The notes: generated from the letters alone by a model not told the origin. A stretch of DNA of 64,000 bases from Xanthomonas cissicola (GCF_008801575.1 NZ_VZPL01000018.1:1-64000); one strand, 5' to 3'. Counted from the stretch's first letter, positions 45,239 through 54,553 are shown. Translations and numbers: made by a program.

Positions 45239-46156
45239 TCACGCCGCCGCCTCTCCGCCCTTGACCAGCAGCTGCTTGGCGAACATGCCGTGCAACGTGC
45301 CGAACGCGCGCGCCAGATGCAGCGTAACGAACAACAACAGCACGCCCACCACGCACAACGGCAGCGTCAGCCAGGCGCTGGTGATGTCCACCCCATCCCA
45401 GGTCAGCACTGCGACGTTGTCGAACAACACCGCGATCGGTGAAGCGGCCAGGCCCAACGACAGCGACAGCAGCGTGCAAAACACGGTGAAATAGAGAATG
45501 CCCAGCGGCAGCATCAGCAGGAAGTACAGCATCGTGCTCCAGGTACGCGCGTCGGTGAACATCGCGCCGATGCGCTGCAGCCAACCGCCCTGCAGGCCCG
45601 GGTGTTGCGGGCGACGCGGCATGCGCACGCCAAGCAGCGTTTCGACCACGCGGCCCTCCACCAGCGACAACACCCGCACCGAGCCGAAGAACAACACCAG
45701 CAGCGGCACGCCGATGATCAGGATCAACATCCCCACCGACAGGCTGGCGCCGGTCACGACCCAGGTGAAATAGAACACCCCGGTAAGCAGCGACAGCAAC
45801 ATGTAGAACAATGCGCCATAGGTGCGCGGGTCGGCGGCCACGCCGAAGAACGTGCCGATCCACGATGCCCGCTTCGGTGGCACCGGGGGGCGCAGCGCGC
45901 GTGCCACGGTCACTTCGGTTTCGCGGTAGATCTCCGCCACTTCCTCCGGCGCACCGTAGCTGCTGGCCACGCCGGCAATGACCTCGGCCTCGCTCTTGCC
46001 TTTCTGTTCTGCCAGCTCGGAACGCAGATAGTCTTCGGCGTCGTAAAGCGCGTCCTGGATCATTGCCGGATCTGCCCCGGCCAGCGCCTGGCGCAGCTGC
46101 AGCAGGTAATCGCCAATGGTGGTCGGCAACGGACGTGCCTGTGCAATCTTGTTCAT
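45239..46156 (-). CDS. HAAS/sensor-like membrane protein, PadR partner
   Basis: The product has 305 residues. The N-terminal about 90 residues form a soluble HAAS-type helical domain (TIGDYLLQLRQALAGADP, DALYDAEDYLRSELAEQ, VASSYGAPEEVAEIYRE). The rest has about six membrane segments in two similar halves (DPRTYGALFYMLLSLLTGVFYFTWV and DARTWSTMLYFLLMLPLGILYFTVF), as in the putative sensor domain family. The start overlaps the padR stop in ATGA. Such PadR-HAAS pairs typically respond to envelope or antibiotic stress. The signal is unknown. Confidence 0.8.
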   Translation of the reverse strand: MNKIAQARPLPTTIGDYLLQLRQALAGADPAMIQDALYDAEDYLRSELAEQKGKSEAEVIAGVASSYGAPEEVAEIYRETEVTVARALRPPVPPKRASWIGTFFGVAADPRTYGALFYMLLSLLTGVFYFTWVVTGASLSVGMLILIIGVPLLVLFFGSVRVLSLVEGRVVETLLGVRMPRRPQHPGLQGGWLQRIGAMFTDARTWSTMLYFLLMLPLGILYFTVFCTLLSLSLGLAASPIAVLFDNVAVLTWDGVDITSAWLTLPLCVVGVLLLFVTLHLARAFGTLHGMFAKQLLVKGGEAAA

Positions 46157-46515
46157 GAGTGGTTCCCCTCCAGCACTGAATCAACAGAATCTCGGGTGGC
46201 ACGCCAGGCGGCGGTCCAGTCGCGCAGGCAGTCACGCCCGCTCTCGGTGATGCGGTAATACCGCCGCGGCGGCCCGGAGGCCGAGGGCTCGACATGGCTC
46301 TCTAGCAATCCGGCCCCTTCCAGATTGCGCAGCACCGGGTACAGGGCGCTTTGCTTGCCGCTGAGCACGCCTTCCAGACGCTCGAGCCGCTTGGCGATGA
46401 GGTAGCCGTACAGCGGTGCATCGGCCTGCGCCAGGACGGCCAGCAAGGCCAGCGACACCGTGCCCGCGCTCAGTTCCTTCTGAAATTTGCGTAGGTGGAC
46501 ATCCGCCTCGCTCAT
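46153..46515 (-). CDS. PadR-family transcriptional regulator
   Basis: The product has 120 residues: a winged-helix domain (SLALLAVLAQADAPLYGYLIAKRLE, GVLSGKQSALYPVLRNLEGAGLLE, PPRRYYRITESGRDCL) and a short C-terminal helix, i.e. the small PadR subfamily 2. It is the first gene of a two-gene operon with the membrane protein downstream. CGGAGA lies seven bases before ATG 46515. An 8-base inverted repeat just upstream is a likely self-operator. Confidence 0.9.
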   Translation of the reverse strand: MSEADVHLRKFQKELSAGTVSLALLAVLAQADAPLYGYLIAKRLERLEGVLSGKQSALYPVLRNLEGAGLLESHVEPSASGPPRRYYRITESGRDCLRDWTAAWRATRDSVDSVLEGNHS

Positions 46516-46526
46516 CGGCCATCTCC

Positions 46527-46560
46527 GCTAGGTTGAAGATGATGCTATGTAGAACCTAGC
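46527..46560 (-). promoter_or_regulatory. Inverted repeat upstream of padR, probable operator
   Basis: GCTAGGTT (46527-46534) and AACCTAGC (46553-46560) are perfect complements separated by 18 bases, 12 bases upstream of the padR start. The spacer is A/T rich (tgaagatgatgctatgtag) and would hold the -10 region. PadR proteins commonly repress their own operon through such dyads, so autoregulation is inferred. Confidence 0.55.
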
Positions 46561-46592
46561 TATAGTGAATGTGCCGGTAGTCATGGACGGGC

Positions 46593-46748
46593 ATTGGGGA
46601 GTCGGGATTGGGGATTCGCGATTCGCGAAAGCAAAAACAAAGGCGTGGTCGCGAGCTTGCTTGAGTCATTGTCAGCATCGCAGCGAGCTCCACCGCAGGA
46701 CGCAGCGCCGCCGTTGCGAATCCCCAATGCCGAGTCCCGACTCCCCGC
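46593..46748. repeat. Paired repeat, copy 6, between padR and the porin gene
   Basis: The left arm at 46593-46627 (attggggagtcgggattggg...) and the right arm at 46716-46748 (gcgaatccccaatgccgagt...) are imperfect reverse complements around an 88-base centre. Here the copy lies between divergent genes rather than after a stop codon. It has more GAGTC/GACTC variants than the others. Confidence 0.75.
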
Positions 46749-46836
46749 CCACTAGCGCCCGCCTGCGTCAACCCAGTGCGTTCATGAGCTTAGAACCTTT
46801 GGGTTACTGCCTTTCTGGCACGGCTTTACTACAGTC

Positions 46837-46857
46837 GGTATCCCCCCTGCCGATACC
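46837..46857 (+). promoter_or_regulatory. Dyad upstream of the porin gene
   Basis: GGTATC (46837-46842) and GATACC (46852-46857) are separated by nine bases, about 40 bases before the porin start. The position suits an operator or a 5' UTR hairpin. I see no confident sigma-70 pair; TTACTG at 46804 and TACAGT at 46829 have a 19-base spacing. Confidence 0.35.
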
Positions 46858-46894
46858 TTTCGCCTAGGGGTTTTCACTTTCGACGGGGAACACG

Positions 46895-48448
46895 ATGCAA
46901 ATGACACGCTTGGCGCAGCCGGCCATGGCTGATACTTCCTTTGGTGCCACGCGGCGCCTGTGCCTTGCGATCGGGTTGGCGTTGCCGGGCCTTGCCCTGG
47001 CGCAGGTGCAGCCGGCGCCGACCAATGCCGAGCAGGCCGTCGCCGAGCCGGCGAAAGCGCCGGTCACCGTTGCACCGGCAACCGCCAAGGGCTATCCGCT
47101 CGAAGCGCAGGGGTGGGGCGCCAAACAAGGCGGCAACATGTGGCAGGTGCGCTGGGCCGAAGACTGGTCGTACCTGAAGGATCCGTCCAAGCGCAAGAGT
47201 CCGTTCGATCCGCTCAAGTACATCCCGCTCAACGACGACGGCGATGTGTATGTGTCGCTCAGCAACGAGTTGCGCGTGCGCAGCAATACCATCACCAATC
47301 CGGGCCTGATTCCCGGCAGCCACTCGCAGCAGCAGTATCTGCTGCGCGCCTTCTTCGGTGCGGACTTCCATGTGGGCGAGCACTTCCGTCTGTACACGGA
47401 ATTGGCGCATGGCAGCCTGGACGGGCGCAACGAGGGGACCAAGACCGGCACACAGGAAAACAACGCGATCCTGCAGCAGGTGTTCTTCGACGTGAAAGGC
47501 CGTATCGGCAGCGCCGACACCGGCCTGCGCGTCGGACGTCAGGTGTTCGTCGATGGCCCGACCACGCTGATGGCGCTGCGCGACAACACCGATATCTTCG
47601 TGACCTTCAACGGCGCGCGCGCCTGGGCAGTCGGCGACAGGACGCGTGTTGACCTGTTCGATTTCAATTTCAACATCGATGGCACCGAAGGCCTCGGCGA
47701 TGATCGCATCGACCGCTCGCGGCACTTTCGCGGCGTGGTCGGTGGCTACCGCCTGGCGACGGCCAAACCGATGTACCTGGAGCCGTTCTTCTATCAGTTC
47801 CGCAACGACAACCAGGTGTGGGGCCGTCAGACCGCAGAAGAAAACCGCAATTACTACGGTCTGCGCCTGTGGGGCAACGTGGGCAAGCTGCGCACCGATT
47901 CGTTCGTGACCGTGCAGCGCGGCAGCTTCGGCGGACGCGACCTGCGCGCCTACATGGCCAGTACCTCCAACGCCTGGTCGCTGAGCGAATCGGGCTGGAA
48001 GCCGCGCCTGGGCTTCCATAGCGAAATCGCTTCCGGTGGCGGCGGCACCTCCGGCACCGGCACGCTGCGCAACAACAACTTCTTGTACGGCAACACGATC
48101 TACTTCAGCTGGGCCACGTTCTTCGGCCCGGTGAACCTGGTCACTGCCGCACCGACGTTGACGTTCTCGCCGACCTCCAAGCTCACCGTGAACCTGGAGT
48201 GGGAAACGCTGTGGCGCCAGACCACCAGCGATGCGATCTACAACAACCAGGCGCGCGCCTACGCACGCACTCAGAACACCGGCGAGCGCCGCATCGGCAC
48301 CATGCCGCGCATCAACGCCACCTGGAACATCGACCCGAACTGGTCGGTGACCTTCCGCGCCGAACATCTGATGGCCGGGCCGGCGTTGGAGAAGGCCGGC
48401 TACGGCGATTCGACCTTCGTGATGGGCTGGTTGAACTTCCGCTTCTGA
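46895..48448 (+). CDS. Alginate-export-family outer-membrane porin
   Basis: The product has 517 residues. A long N region with RR then LCLAIGLALPGLALAQ forms the signal peptide (to about residue 36), followed by a Pro/Ala-rich linker. The barrel shows ELRVRSNTITNP, RAFFGADFHVGEHFRLYTEL, FDVKGRIGSADTGLRVGRQ and a C-terminal aromatic end GWLNFRF, matching the alginate_exp (AlgE-like) barrel family. In this genus it is unlikely to export alginate as such; anion or oligosaccharide uptake is as plausible. GGGGAA lies upstream of ATG 46895. A terminator follows. Confidence 0.85.
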   Translation: MQMTRLAQPAMADTSFGATRRLCLAIGLALPGLALAQVQPAPTNAEQAVAEPAKAPVTVAPATAKGYPLEAQGWGAKQGGNMWQVRWAEDWSYLKDPSKRKSPFDPLKYIPLNDDGDVYVSLSNELRVRSNTITNPGLIPGSHSQQQYLLRAFFGADFHVGEHFRLYTELAHGSLDGRNEGTKTGTQENNAILQQVFFDVKGRIGSADTGLRVGRQVFVDGPTTLMALRDNTDIFVTFNGARAWAVGDRTRVDLFDFNFNIDGTEGLGDDRIDRSRHFRGVVGGYRLATAKPMYLEPFFYQFRNDNQVWGRQTAEENRNYYGLRLWGNVGKLRTDSFVTVQRGSFGGRDLRAYMASTSNAWSLSESGWKPRLGFHSEIASGGGGTSGTGTLRNNNFLYGNTIYFSWATFFGPVNLVTAAPTLTFSPTSKLTVNLEWETLWRQTTSDAIYNNQARAYARTQNTGERRIGTMPRINATWNIDPNWSVTFRAEHLMAGPALEKAGYGDSTFVMGWLNFRF

Positions 48449-48500
48449 ACACAGCGGTTGGGTGCGCTGTCCATCTCCAACATACAGTGGCGCCATCACG

Positions 48501-48535
48501 TGCCGCGTCCCGCAAGGACGCGGCATGTCGTTTTT
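48501..48535 (+). terminator. Intrinsic terminator after the porin gene
   Basis: TGCCGCGTCC (48501-48510), loop cgcaa and GGACGCGGCA (48516-48525) form a perfect 10-base stem. Five bases later comes a run of five T (48531-48535). Confidence 0.8.
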
Positions 48536-48888
48536 ACGTGCAGCATGCCGATGACAGCGAACAAGGCCGCATGCGTCATGCGGCGGGAGACAGCGACGCG
48601 CGCAGTGCATCACGGCCTTGAGTCGTCCTGACCTCCGGCCGCTTCAGTCAGCCAACCCACCCCTGCGCAGATGCCAGGCAGGCATGGCCGTTGGTTCGCA
48701 TCGGCCATGCCACGCACGGTGATGCATGCGCGCCTCCAAGCTCACCTGGCGACTGCTCGCCCGGCGTTGACGGCTGTCCGCCAGTGGTCGTCAGGCAGCT
48801 GCTGCGGATACCAGCAGTGCGCATGCAAGCGTAGACCGCCTGCACCAGTCTTGCGACCTGTGCCTGGCAGTGCAGAAGGCGGCTTGTT
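48536..48888. other. 353-base intergenic region, no gene seen
   Basis: This space lies between the porin terminator and the stop of the convergent hypothetical gene. Short frames exist but none has a ribosome site or recognisable product. No repeat arm of the GGGAATCGGG family occurs here. Confidence 0.4.
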
Positions 48889-50265
48889 TTATCGAGCCGA
48901 TGAGGCTGCCTGTGTGGCCGCGATCGCACTGCCTGGCACGGGCCAGCGATCATTGCCTGCCCCGCCCTCCGGTCGTGCGTACTGCCGAAGCGTCAGGCTC
49001 TCGCCGTCGTTTCCGGCGCCTAGCGGGCGCACCTGTCCACGCAACGCAGGCGGTAGCGCGGCGATCCGCTGCGTCAGCGGCATTGTCTGCGCAGGATGAT
49101 CGCGCAACCACTGCAGCGCAGACAGCGCGCGCAATGCAGCGGCGGTGTCCTGCATCTTGCGCTGATAGTTGGCGTAGTCCGGATGCGACACGCTTGCCAG
49201 CAAACACCCGGTTGCATTGGCGATGCAGGCCACCGATGCGGTCTGCGGCAACGGGATCAGCGTCTGCGGAACCGGCTGATCTTGCGCCAGCAAGGTCCGC
49301 ACCGGCGCGATGCAGGCCCAGGTAAAGGTGGGCGCCAGCAAGGCCTCGGTGCGTTCGTAGTCCAGCAACCGTAGCGGGAACCGGTCTTGCCAGGACGATT
49401 GGCTGCCTCGCGTCAACGCATCCTCCTGCAGCATCGAAAACACCATCCGCGATTCACCGTGCAACGCGTGACACAGCGCGATCTCATCCACCGGCAGCGG
49501 CGCAAATGCAGCGGCGCATTGCGCGGGCAAGGGATGCTGCGCCGGCAATTCGGCCAGCATGTCGGCAAACAGGTGCGCATTGCCGCGCAGCATCGCCGCG
49601 CCAATCATCGTGATCGCCAGATTGTCGCTACTGCGCATCAGGACACGGGCAACCTGCGCATCTGTGCAGACCCCGGACAAGGCCTGGGTGGTGCGCCCCT
49701 GGACAAACTCCAAGGCGCTGGCCGTCATCGACAAGGACATGCGCGGCAGTTCGGGAAGCGGCGTATCGACACGTGCACGGAACGGGCTGCGGTAGTCGGC
49801 GTGTTGCGCCAACGCCCGCATCCGCGCCAGCATCGGTGCCTGTGCGGCCAACGCAGCGGCATAGGCCTGCGGTCGTTCGCGCACGCGCTGCAAGCATCCG
49901 CCAGCGCTGGCCATGCACAGCGCAGGCGCGCCGGACGGCCAACCCGGCAGGCGCCGATAGCCTGCAGCGGCGCTTTGGAATGCCGCATGCTCCGGCAGCC
50001 GATTGAATCGCTCCACGTCCTGGGCCAGCACTGCCTCGCGCTGCGCCTCCGGAATCGCGTACGACAGCGACCACAGCGCCCCGAACATGTTGCTCCCGCG
50101 CAACGGTGGAAGCGGCTGGCGCAGCTGCGCCAACGCCTGACGCTGCGATTCGGGAATCGGCCAATACCTGGAGATCGCATAGAGCGTCAGCGCTGCTGCG
50201 ATCAGGATGCAGACACCGAGCAAGGCGGCTTTGAGGAATTTGGCGAGCACGTGCGAACGATCCAT
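48889..50265 (-). CDS. Membrane-anchored hypothetical protein
   Basis: The product has 458 residues. A single N-terminal membrane segment (ALLGVCILIAAALTLYAI, residues about 14-31) anchors it, and the rest should face the periplasm. This part is Ala/Leu/Arg rich and mostly helical, with eight or more cysteines scattered in short motifs (ALCMASAGGCL, GVCTDAQ, QCAAAF, EIALCHALHGES, CIANATGCLLAS) that could form disulfides. I do not recognise a domain. Similar proteins seem confined to Xanthomonas and near relatives, but that is memory, not a search. Confidence 0.6.
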   Translation of the reverse strand: MDRSHVLAKFLKAALLGVCILIAAALTLYAISRYWPIPESQRQALAQLRQPLPPLRGSNMFGALWSLSYAIPEAQREAVLAQDVERFNRLPEHAAFQSAAAGYRRLPGWPSGAPALCMASAGGCLQRVRERPQAYAAALAAQAPMLARMRALAQHADYRSPFRARVDTPLPELPRMSLSMTASALEFVQGRTTQALSGVCTDAQVARVLMRSSDNLAITMIGAAMLRGNAHLFADMLAELPAQHPLPAQCAAAFAPLPVDEIALCHALHGESRMVFSMLQEDALTRGSQSSWQDRFPLRLLDYERTEALLAPTFTWACIAPVRTLLAQDQPVPQTLIPLPQTASVACIANATGCLLASVSHPDYANYQRKMQDTAAALRALSALQWLRDHPAQTMPLTQRIAALPPALRGQVRPLGAGNDGESLTLRQYARPEGGAGNDRWPVPGSAIAATQAASSAR

Positions 50266-50679
50266 CCCAGGGAGCTGCGCATCTTAGTGCCATCGGCACA
50301 GGCCCGCGACGGGCACAGACGCATTGCGTTCTTTTGGGCTGCGCACCATCGGCAGCCGTGTGTTTGGCGACCTGCGTGACACTGGGCAACCACACCACGC
50401 GCTGGCAATGGGCGACGGTCTCATCAAGTCGTTGAAAGGATCCGGGCGCTGCAGACCTCGCCCCCTCCGCTCTGCGCGCCATGCTTTCCCAATGGAAGAA
50501 GGGCTGCACGGGTCGCCCGCTGCCGCTCGGCTGCGGGTACCGCCACGCCTGTGTCGATATAGGTACCGGAATAACGGGATTGCGCAGGCTTGAGGCACGC
50601 GAAACACTTTTGCCAATCGCGAATGCCTGCTGCCAAACGCCGGCCCCAGCTCCACCGAGCGTGGCCGAATGCCTACACT
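50266..50679. other. 414-base intergenic region between divergent genes
   Basis: This gap lies between the hypothetical membrane protein and the DUF502 gene. Both should have promoters here. The stretch at 50554-50580 (gtcgatataggtaccggaat...) is the least GC-rich part and the best place for the rightward promoter. No gene, repeat arm or terminator is seen. Confidence 0.4.
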
Positions 50680-51360
50680 ATGCCGATGTCCGAATCCCCT
50701 ACTCCGCACGTCCGCCCTTCCCTGCAACGGGTCTTTCTGACCGGGTTGCTCACCTTGCTACCGGTCTGGTTGACCTGGGTGGTGGTGAAGTTCGTTTTCT
50801 CGCTGCTTTCGGGCATCAGCAGCCCGTGGGTGGTGCCGTTGTCCGAACGCATCGCTGCCTCGTTCCCCGATTATCTGGGCTGGTTCAAGGCGCTGTGGGT
50901 GCAGAACACCATCGCCCTGATCGCCACGGTAGCGGTCATCCTGTTCGTCGGGATCCTGAGCCGGCGCGTGATCGGCCAGCGCTTGCTGCGCTGGTTCGAG
51001 GCCATCATGCGGCGCATTCCACTGGCCAGCGTGGTCTACGACAGCGCGCGCAAGCTGCTGGACATTTTGCAGACCCAGCCCGGCAGCACCCAGCGCGTGG
51101 TGCTGATCGATTTCCCGCATCGCGACATGAAATCGGTGGGCCTGGTCACCCGCGTGATCAAGGAACAGGGCACCGGCCGCGAGCTGGCCGCAGTCTACGT
51201 GCCCACCACGCCCAACCCCACCTCCGGCTACCTGGAAATCGTGCCGGTGGAGCTGCTCACGCCTACCGACTGGAGCGTGGATCAGGCGATGAGCTTCATC
51301 ATTTCCGGTGGCGCCGTGGCGCCCGAATCGGTTCCCTTCACCCGAACTGCGGATCGCTGA
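50680..51360 (+). CDS. DUF502 family membrane protein
   Basis: The product has 226 residues from ATG 50680 (MPMSESPTP; ATG 50686 is an alternative). Two membrane segments are RVFLTGLLTLLPVWLTWVVV and TIALIATVAVILFVGILSR. A soluble C-terminal domain follows with IPLASVVYDSARKLLDIL, FPHRDMKSVGLVT and VPTTPNPTSGYLEIVP, the DUF502 signatures. The family is widespread in proteobacteria and also occurs in plants, where members are linked to receptor function; the bacterial role is unknown. The next gene starts four bases after its stop. Confidence 0.85.
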   Translation: MPMSESPTPHVRPSLQRVFLTGLLTLLPVWLTWVVVKFVFSLLSGISSPWVVPLSERIAASFPDYLGWFKALWVQNTIALIATVAVILFVGILSRRVIGQRLLRWFEAIMRRIPLASVVYDSARKLLDILQTQPGSTQRVVLIDFPHRDMKSVGLVTRVIKEQGTGRELAAVYVPTTPNPTSGYLEIVPVELLTPTDWSVDQAMSFIISGGAVAPESVPFTRTADR

Positions 51361-51364
51361 CACC

Positions 51365-52141
51365 ATGAACTATGTGCGCACCCTCGATGATCGTGCGGTC
51401 CGCCTGTTCATTGCACTGGCGGCCTTCTTCTGCGTCAACGCGGCGCTGGCCGAGTTCATTGGCGTCAAGATCTTCGCGCTGGAAGACACGCTCGGCATTG
51501 CGCCACTGAACTGGAATCTGTTCGGCCAGCGCGGCTCGCTCAGCTTCACCGCCGGCACCTTGCTGTGGCCGATCGTGTTCATCATGACCGACACCGTCAA
51601 CGAGTTCTTCGGCAGCCGCGGGGTGCGTTTCATCTCGTGGGTGGCGGTGGTGCTGATCGGCTACGGCTTCGTGTTCGCATTCGCGGCCATCGCGCTGGCG
51701 CCGGCCGGCTGGTGGGTCACTGCGGCGCAAAACCAGGGCGTGCCCGATTACCAGGCGGCATTTGCGGCAGTGTTCGGGCAAGGGCTGTGGACCATCGGCG
51801 GCTCGCTGGTGGCATTCCTGTTCAGCCAGTTGATCGATGTCTCGGTGTTTCACCGCATCCGCCGCGTCACTGGCGAAAAACACGTGTGGCTGCGCGCCAC
51901 CGGCTCCACTGCGGTCTCGCAGGTGGTGGACAGCTTCGTGGTGATCTATATCGCCTTCGTGCTCGGCCCGCAGCATTGGTCGATCGACCAGTTCCTGGCA
52001 GTGAGCACGCTCAACTACATCTACAAGATGGGCTTTGCGGTCTTGCTGATCCCGCTGCTGTATCTGGCACGCCGCGGCATTACTGCGTACCTGGGCGCCG
52101 AGCGTGCCGAGCAGCTGCGCGAAGAAGCCGCTGCCGACTGA
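51365..52141 (+). CDS. Queuosine precursor transporter, YhhQ/VUT family
   Basis: The product has 258 residues with about six membrane segments. TAGTLLWPIVFIMTDTVNEFFGSRGVRF and GSLVAFLFSQLIDVSVFHRI, with the conserved Asp and Glu in the membrane, and VSQVVDSFVVIYIAFV are the family signatures. E. coli YhhQ imports preQ0/preQ1 for queuosine in tRNA. ATG 51365 (MNYVRTLDD) gives the standard start. It is apparently co-transcribed with the DUF502 gene. Confidence 0.85.
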   Translation: MNYVRTLDDRAVRLFIALAAFFCVNAALAEFIGVKIFALEDTLGIAPLNWNLFGQRGSLSFTAGTLLWPIVFIMTDTVNEFFGSRGVRFISWVAVVLIGYGFVFAFAAIALAPAGWWVTAAQNQGVPDYQAAFAAVFGQGLWTIGGSLVAFLFSQLIDVSVFHRIRRVTGEKHVWLRATGSTAVSQVVDSFVVIYIAFVLGPQHWSIDQFLAVSTLNYIYKMGFAVLLIPLLYLARRGITAYLGAERAEQLREEAAAD

Positions 52142-52415
52142 GCCGGGCTGTCTCCCAGCCAGGGTCGTCGCGCCGCAATGGGGTGCGGCGGCAACACCTT
52201 GCCAACAGTGGTCCGCATCGCGGCGCTGCGCGCCAGCCCACCGAACTGTGAGTTGCACGCCGCCTTGCTGGCCATGTCGCAGCGCACCACATCGCGCGGG
52301 CGCAGCACCGCGCCCATGCGCCGCATGAATTGCCGATAGGCGGTAGGCCGCCAATGGGTGGCCGTAACCGTGCGGATCGGGCAAGCTCCCCGCTCGCTTG
52401 TTTCCGGAGCCGGTA

Positions 52416-54365
52416 ATGCCCCTCAGCTTTTCCCGCCTGCTGTCCCTGGCCATGGCCGCCCTCGTGAGCCTGTCGCTGGCGGCGCCGGCCGATGCGGCCA
52501 AGAAGAAGACCGCCAAGGCACAGACCACGCAAACGCGCGCGAAGGCGAGCAAAGGCAAGAAGACCGCCAAGCCGGCAGCCAAAAGCACCAAGGGCAAGGG
52601 CAAGGGCAAGGGCAGCAAGGCTGCCAAGGTGAGGCCACGCGCGGTTGCCGCGCCGGTGGTGCTGACCAAGGCGCAACAGCTCAACCTGCTGTACGACCAG
52701 TACTGGGACGCCTCGCTCAAGCTCAACCCGCTGCAGGCCACCTTCCAGGGCGAGAGCCGCTACAACGACCAGTTGCCGAACTTCCTGTCGCCGGCGTTCC
52801 GCCAGCAGTCGCACGATTTCACCGTGCTGTGGCTGGGCAAGGCCGAGGCGCTGGGGCCCGATGGGCTGAGCGGACAGGATCTGCTCAGTTACCAGATCTT
52901 CGTACGCGATGCGCGCAGCGCGCTGGCCGCCGAGCAGTTCCCCAGCTGGATGCTGCCGATCAACCAGTTCTACAACATCGCCAGCATCGCGGTGGTGCTG
53001 GGCTCGGGTACCGGCGCGCAGCCGTTCAAGACGGTCAAGGATTACGACAACTGGTCGCGGCGAGCGCTAGGCATTCCCGACCTGTTCGAGCAGGCCATCG
53101 CCAACATGCGTGCGGGCATGCAGGCCGGCGTGGTGCAGCCCAAGGTGCTGATGCAGAAGGTGTTGCCGCAACTGGATGCGATCATCGCGCGCAATGCCGA
53201 AGACAGCCTGTTCTGGGGTCCGGTGCGCAACCTGCCCGCCGACATGCCCGAGGCCGACAAGCAGCGCATCACCGCCGAGTACAAGCGCATGATCGAAGTG
53301 CGCATCATGCCGGCCTACCGCGCCTTGCGTGGCTTCATCGCCACCGAATACCTGCCCGCCTGCCGCGACAGCGATGGGCTGGCGGCATTGCCGAACGGCG
53401 CGGCGTGGTACGCCTATGATGTGCGCCAGAGCACCACCACGGACCTGACCCCGGAGCAGGTGCATCAGATCGGCCTGGATGAGGTCGCTCGCCTGCAGGG
53501 CGACATCCAGACCTTGGCCAAGCAGGTCAAATTCCGCGGCAACCTGCCCAAGTTCTACAAGTTCATGCAGACCGACCGTCGCTTCAGCTTCCGCAGCGAC
53601 GCCGAGTTGCTGAGCACGTATCGCAGCCTGCAGGGCCGCGTGCAGCTGGCAGCGCCGCGGCTGTTCAACACCCAGGGCATGCCGGCGCTGGAAGTGCGTG
53701 CGGTGGAACCGCAGCGTGCGCAATCGGCGGCCAGCGGCTCGTACATGCGCCCCAGCGGCAACGGCAGCACGCCGGGCATCTTCTACGTCAACACCTCGGA
53801 CCTGCCGTCGCGCAAGACCTGGGAGGCCGGAAGCCTGTACCTGCACGAAGCGGTGCCCGGCCACCACTACCAGCTGGGCTTGCAGCAGCAGTTGACCGAC
53901 CTGCCCAAGTTTCGCCGCCTGGGCGGCGAAACGGCCTACATCGAAGGCTGGGGTCTGTATGCCGAATCGCTTGGCCGCGAGCTAGGGCTGTATGACGACC
54001 CGTACAACTACTACGGCTATCTGCAGAACGCGTTGTGGCGCTCGATTCGCCTGGTCACCGATACCGGCCTGCACAGCAAGGGCTGGACGCGTACCCAGGC
54101 CATCGACTACATGGTGGACAACTCCGCCATGAGCCGCGCCGATGCCGAAGCCGAGGTAGACCGCTACATGGCCATTCCCGGCCAGGCACTGGCCTACAAG
54201 GTGGGCGAGATGAAGATTGCGCAATTGCGCGAGCAGGCGCAGCGCGAGCTGGGTCCGCGCTTCGATGTCCGCGCCTTCCACACCGAAGTGCTCAAGGACG
54301 GCTCGGTGCCGCTGGATATCTTGCAGGACAAGATCCAGCGCTGGATCGCCACGCAGAAGGGCTGA
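52416..54365 (+). CDS. DUF885 family metallopeptidase, exported, with basic linker
   Basis: The product has 649 residues. A signal peptide (LAMAALVSLSLAAPADA) is followed by about 45 residues of Lys/Ala/Thr/Gly repeats (KKKTAKAQTTQTRAK, KGKGKGKGSKAAK). The DUF885 body then contains LYLHEAVPGHHYQLG, the HExxxGH-type zinc site, ETAYIEGWGLYAES with a Glu ligand, and YMVDNSAMS. The fold resembles M2/M3-type peptidases with a helical closed cavity. The substrate is unknown. ATG 52416 has GGAG seven bases upstream. The basic linker resembles the extension on DapD in composition. Confidence 0.88.
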   Translation: MPLSFSRLLSLAMAALVSLSLAAPADAAKKKTAKAQTTQTRAKASKGKKTAKPAAKSTKGKGKGKGSKAAKVRPRAVAAPVVLTKAQQLNLLYDQYWDASLKLNPLQATFQGESRYNDQLPNFLSPAFRQQSHDFTVLWLGKAEALGPDGLSGQDLLSYQIFVRDARSALAAEQFPSWMLPINQFYNIASIAVVLGSGTGAQPFKTVKDYDNWSRRALGIPDLFEQAIANMRAGMQAGVVQPKVLMQKVLPQLDAIIARNAEDSLFWGPVRNLPADMPEADKQRITAEYKRMIEVRIMPAYRALRGFIATEYLPACRDSDGLAALPNGAAWYAYDVRQSTTTDLTPEQVHQIGLDEVARLQGDIQTLAKQVKFRGNLPKFYKFMQTDRRFSFRSDAELLSTYRSLQGRVQLAAPRLFNTQGMPALEVRAVEPQRAQSAASGSYMRPSGNGSTPGIFYVNTSDLPSRKTWEAGSLYLHEAVPGHHYQLGLQQQLTDLPKFRRLGGETAYIEGWGLYAESLGRELGLYDDPYNYYGYLQNALWRSIRLVTDTGLHSKGWTRTQAIDYMVDNSAMSRADAEAEVDRYMAIPGQALAYKVGEMKIAQLREQAQRELGPRFDVRAFHTEVLKDGSVPLDILQDKIQRWIATQKG

Positions 54366-54553
54366 CGCGCGCCGTTGCGATGATTGGACGCTGCTGACCC
54401 GTCACTGCGGGTTGGCCTTGGGATTGGCGCAGGTTGAGGCTTGGAGTGCTTGGCAAAGCCCGGCTTCGGCTCGCCCTTTGCATGCTGCGGTGGCAATCCC
54501 AACGATGCCGGCCGGGTGTGACACGCGGGGTGAGCGCGCGTTCGTCAGCCGGG

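Noticed and set aside
54430-54490. Terminator-like dyad after the DUF885 gene (GCAAAG...CTTTGC)
   Set aside because: Only a 6-base stem with a mismatched interior and no T tract; too weak to annotate.
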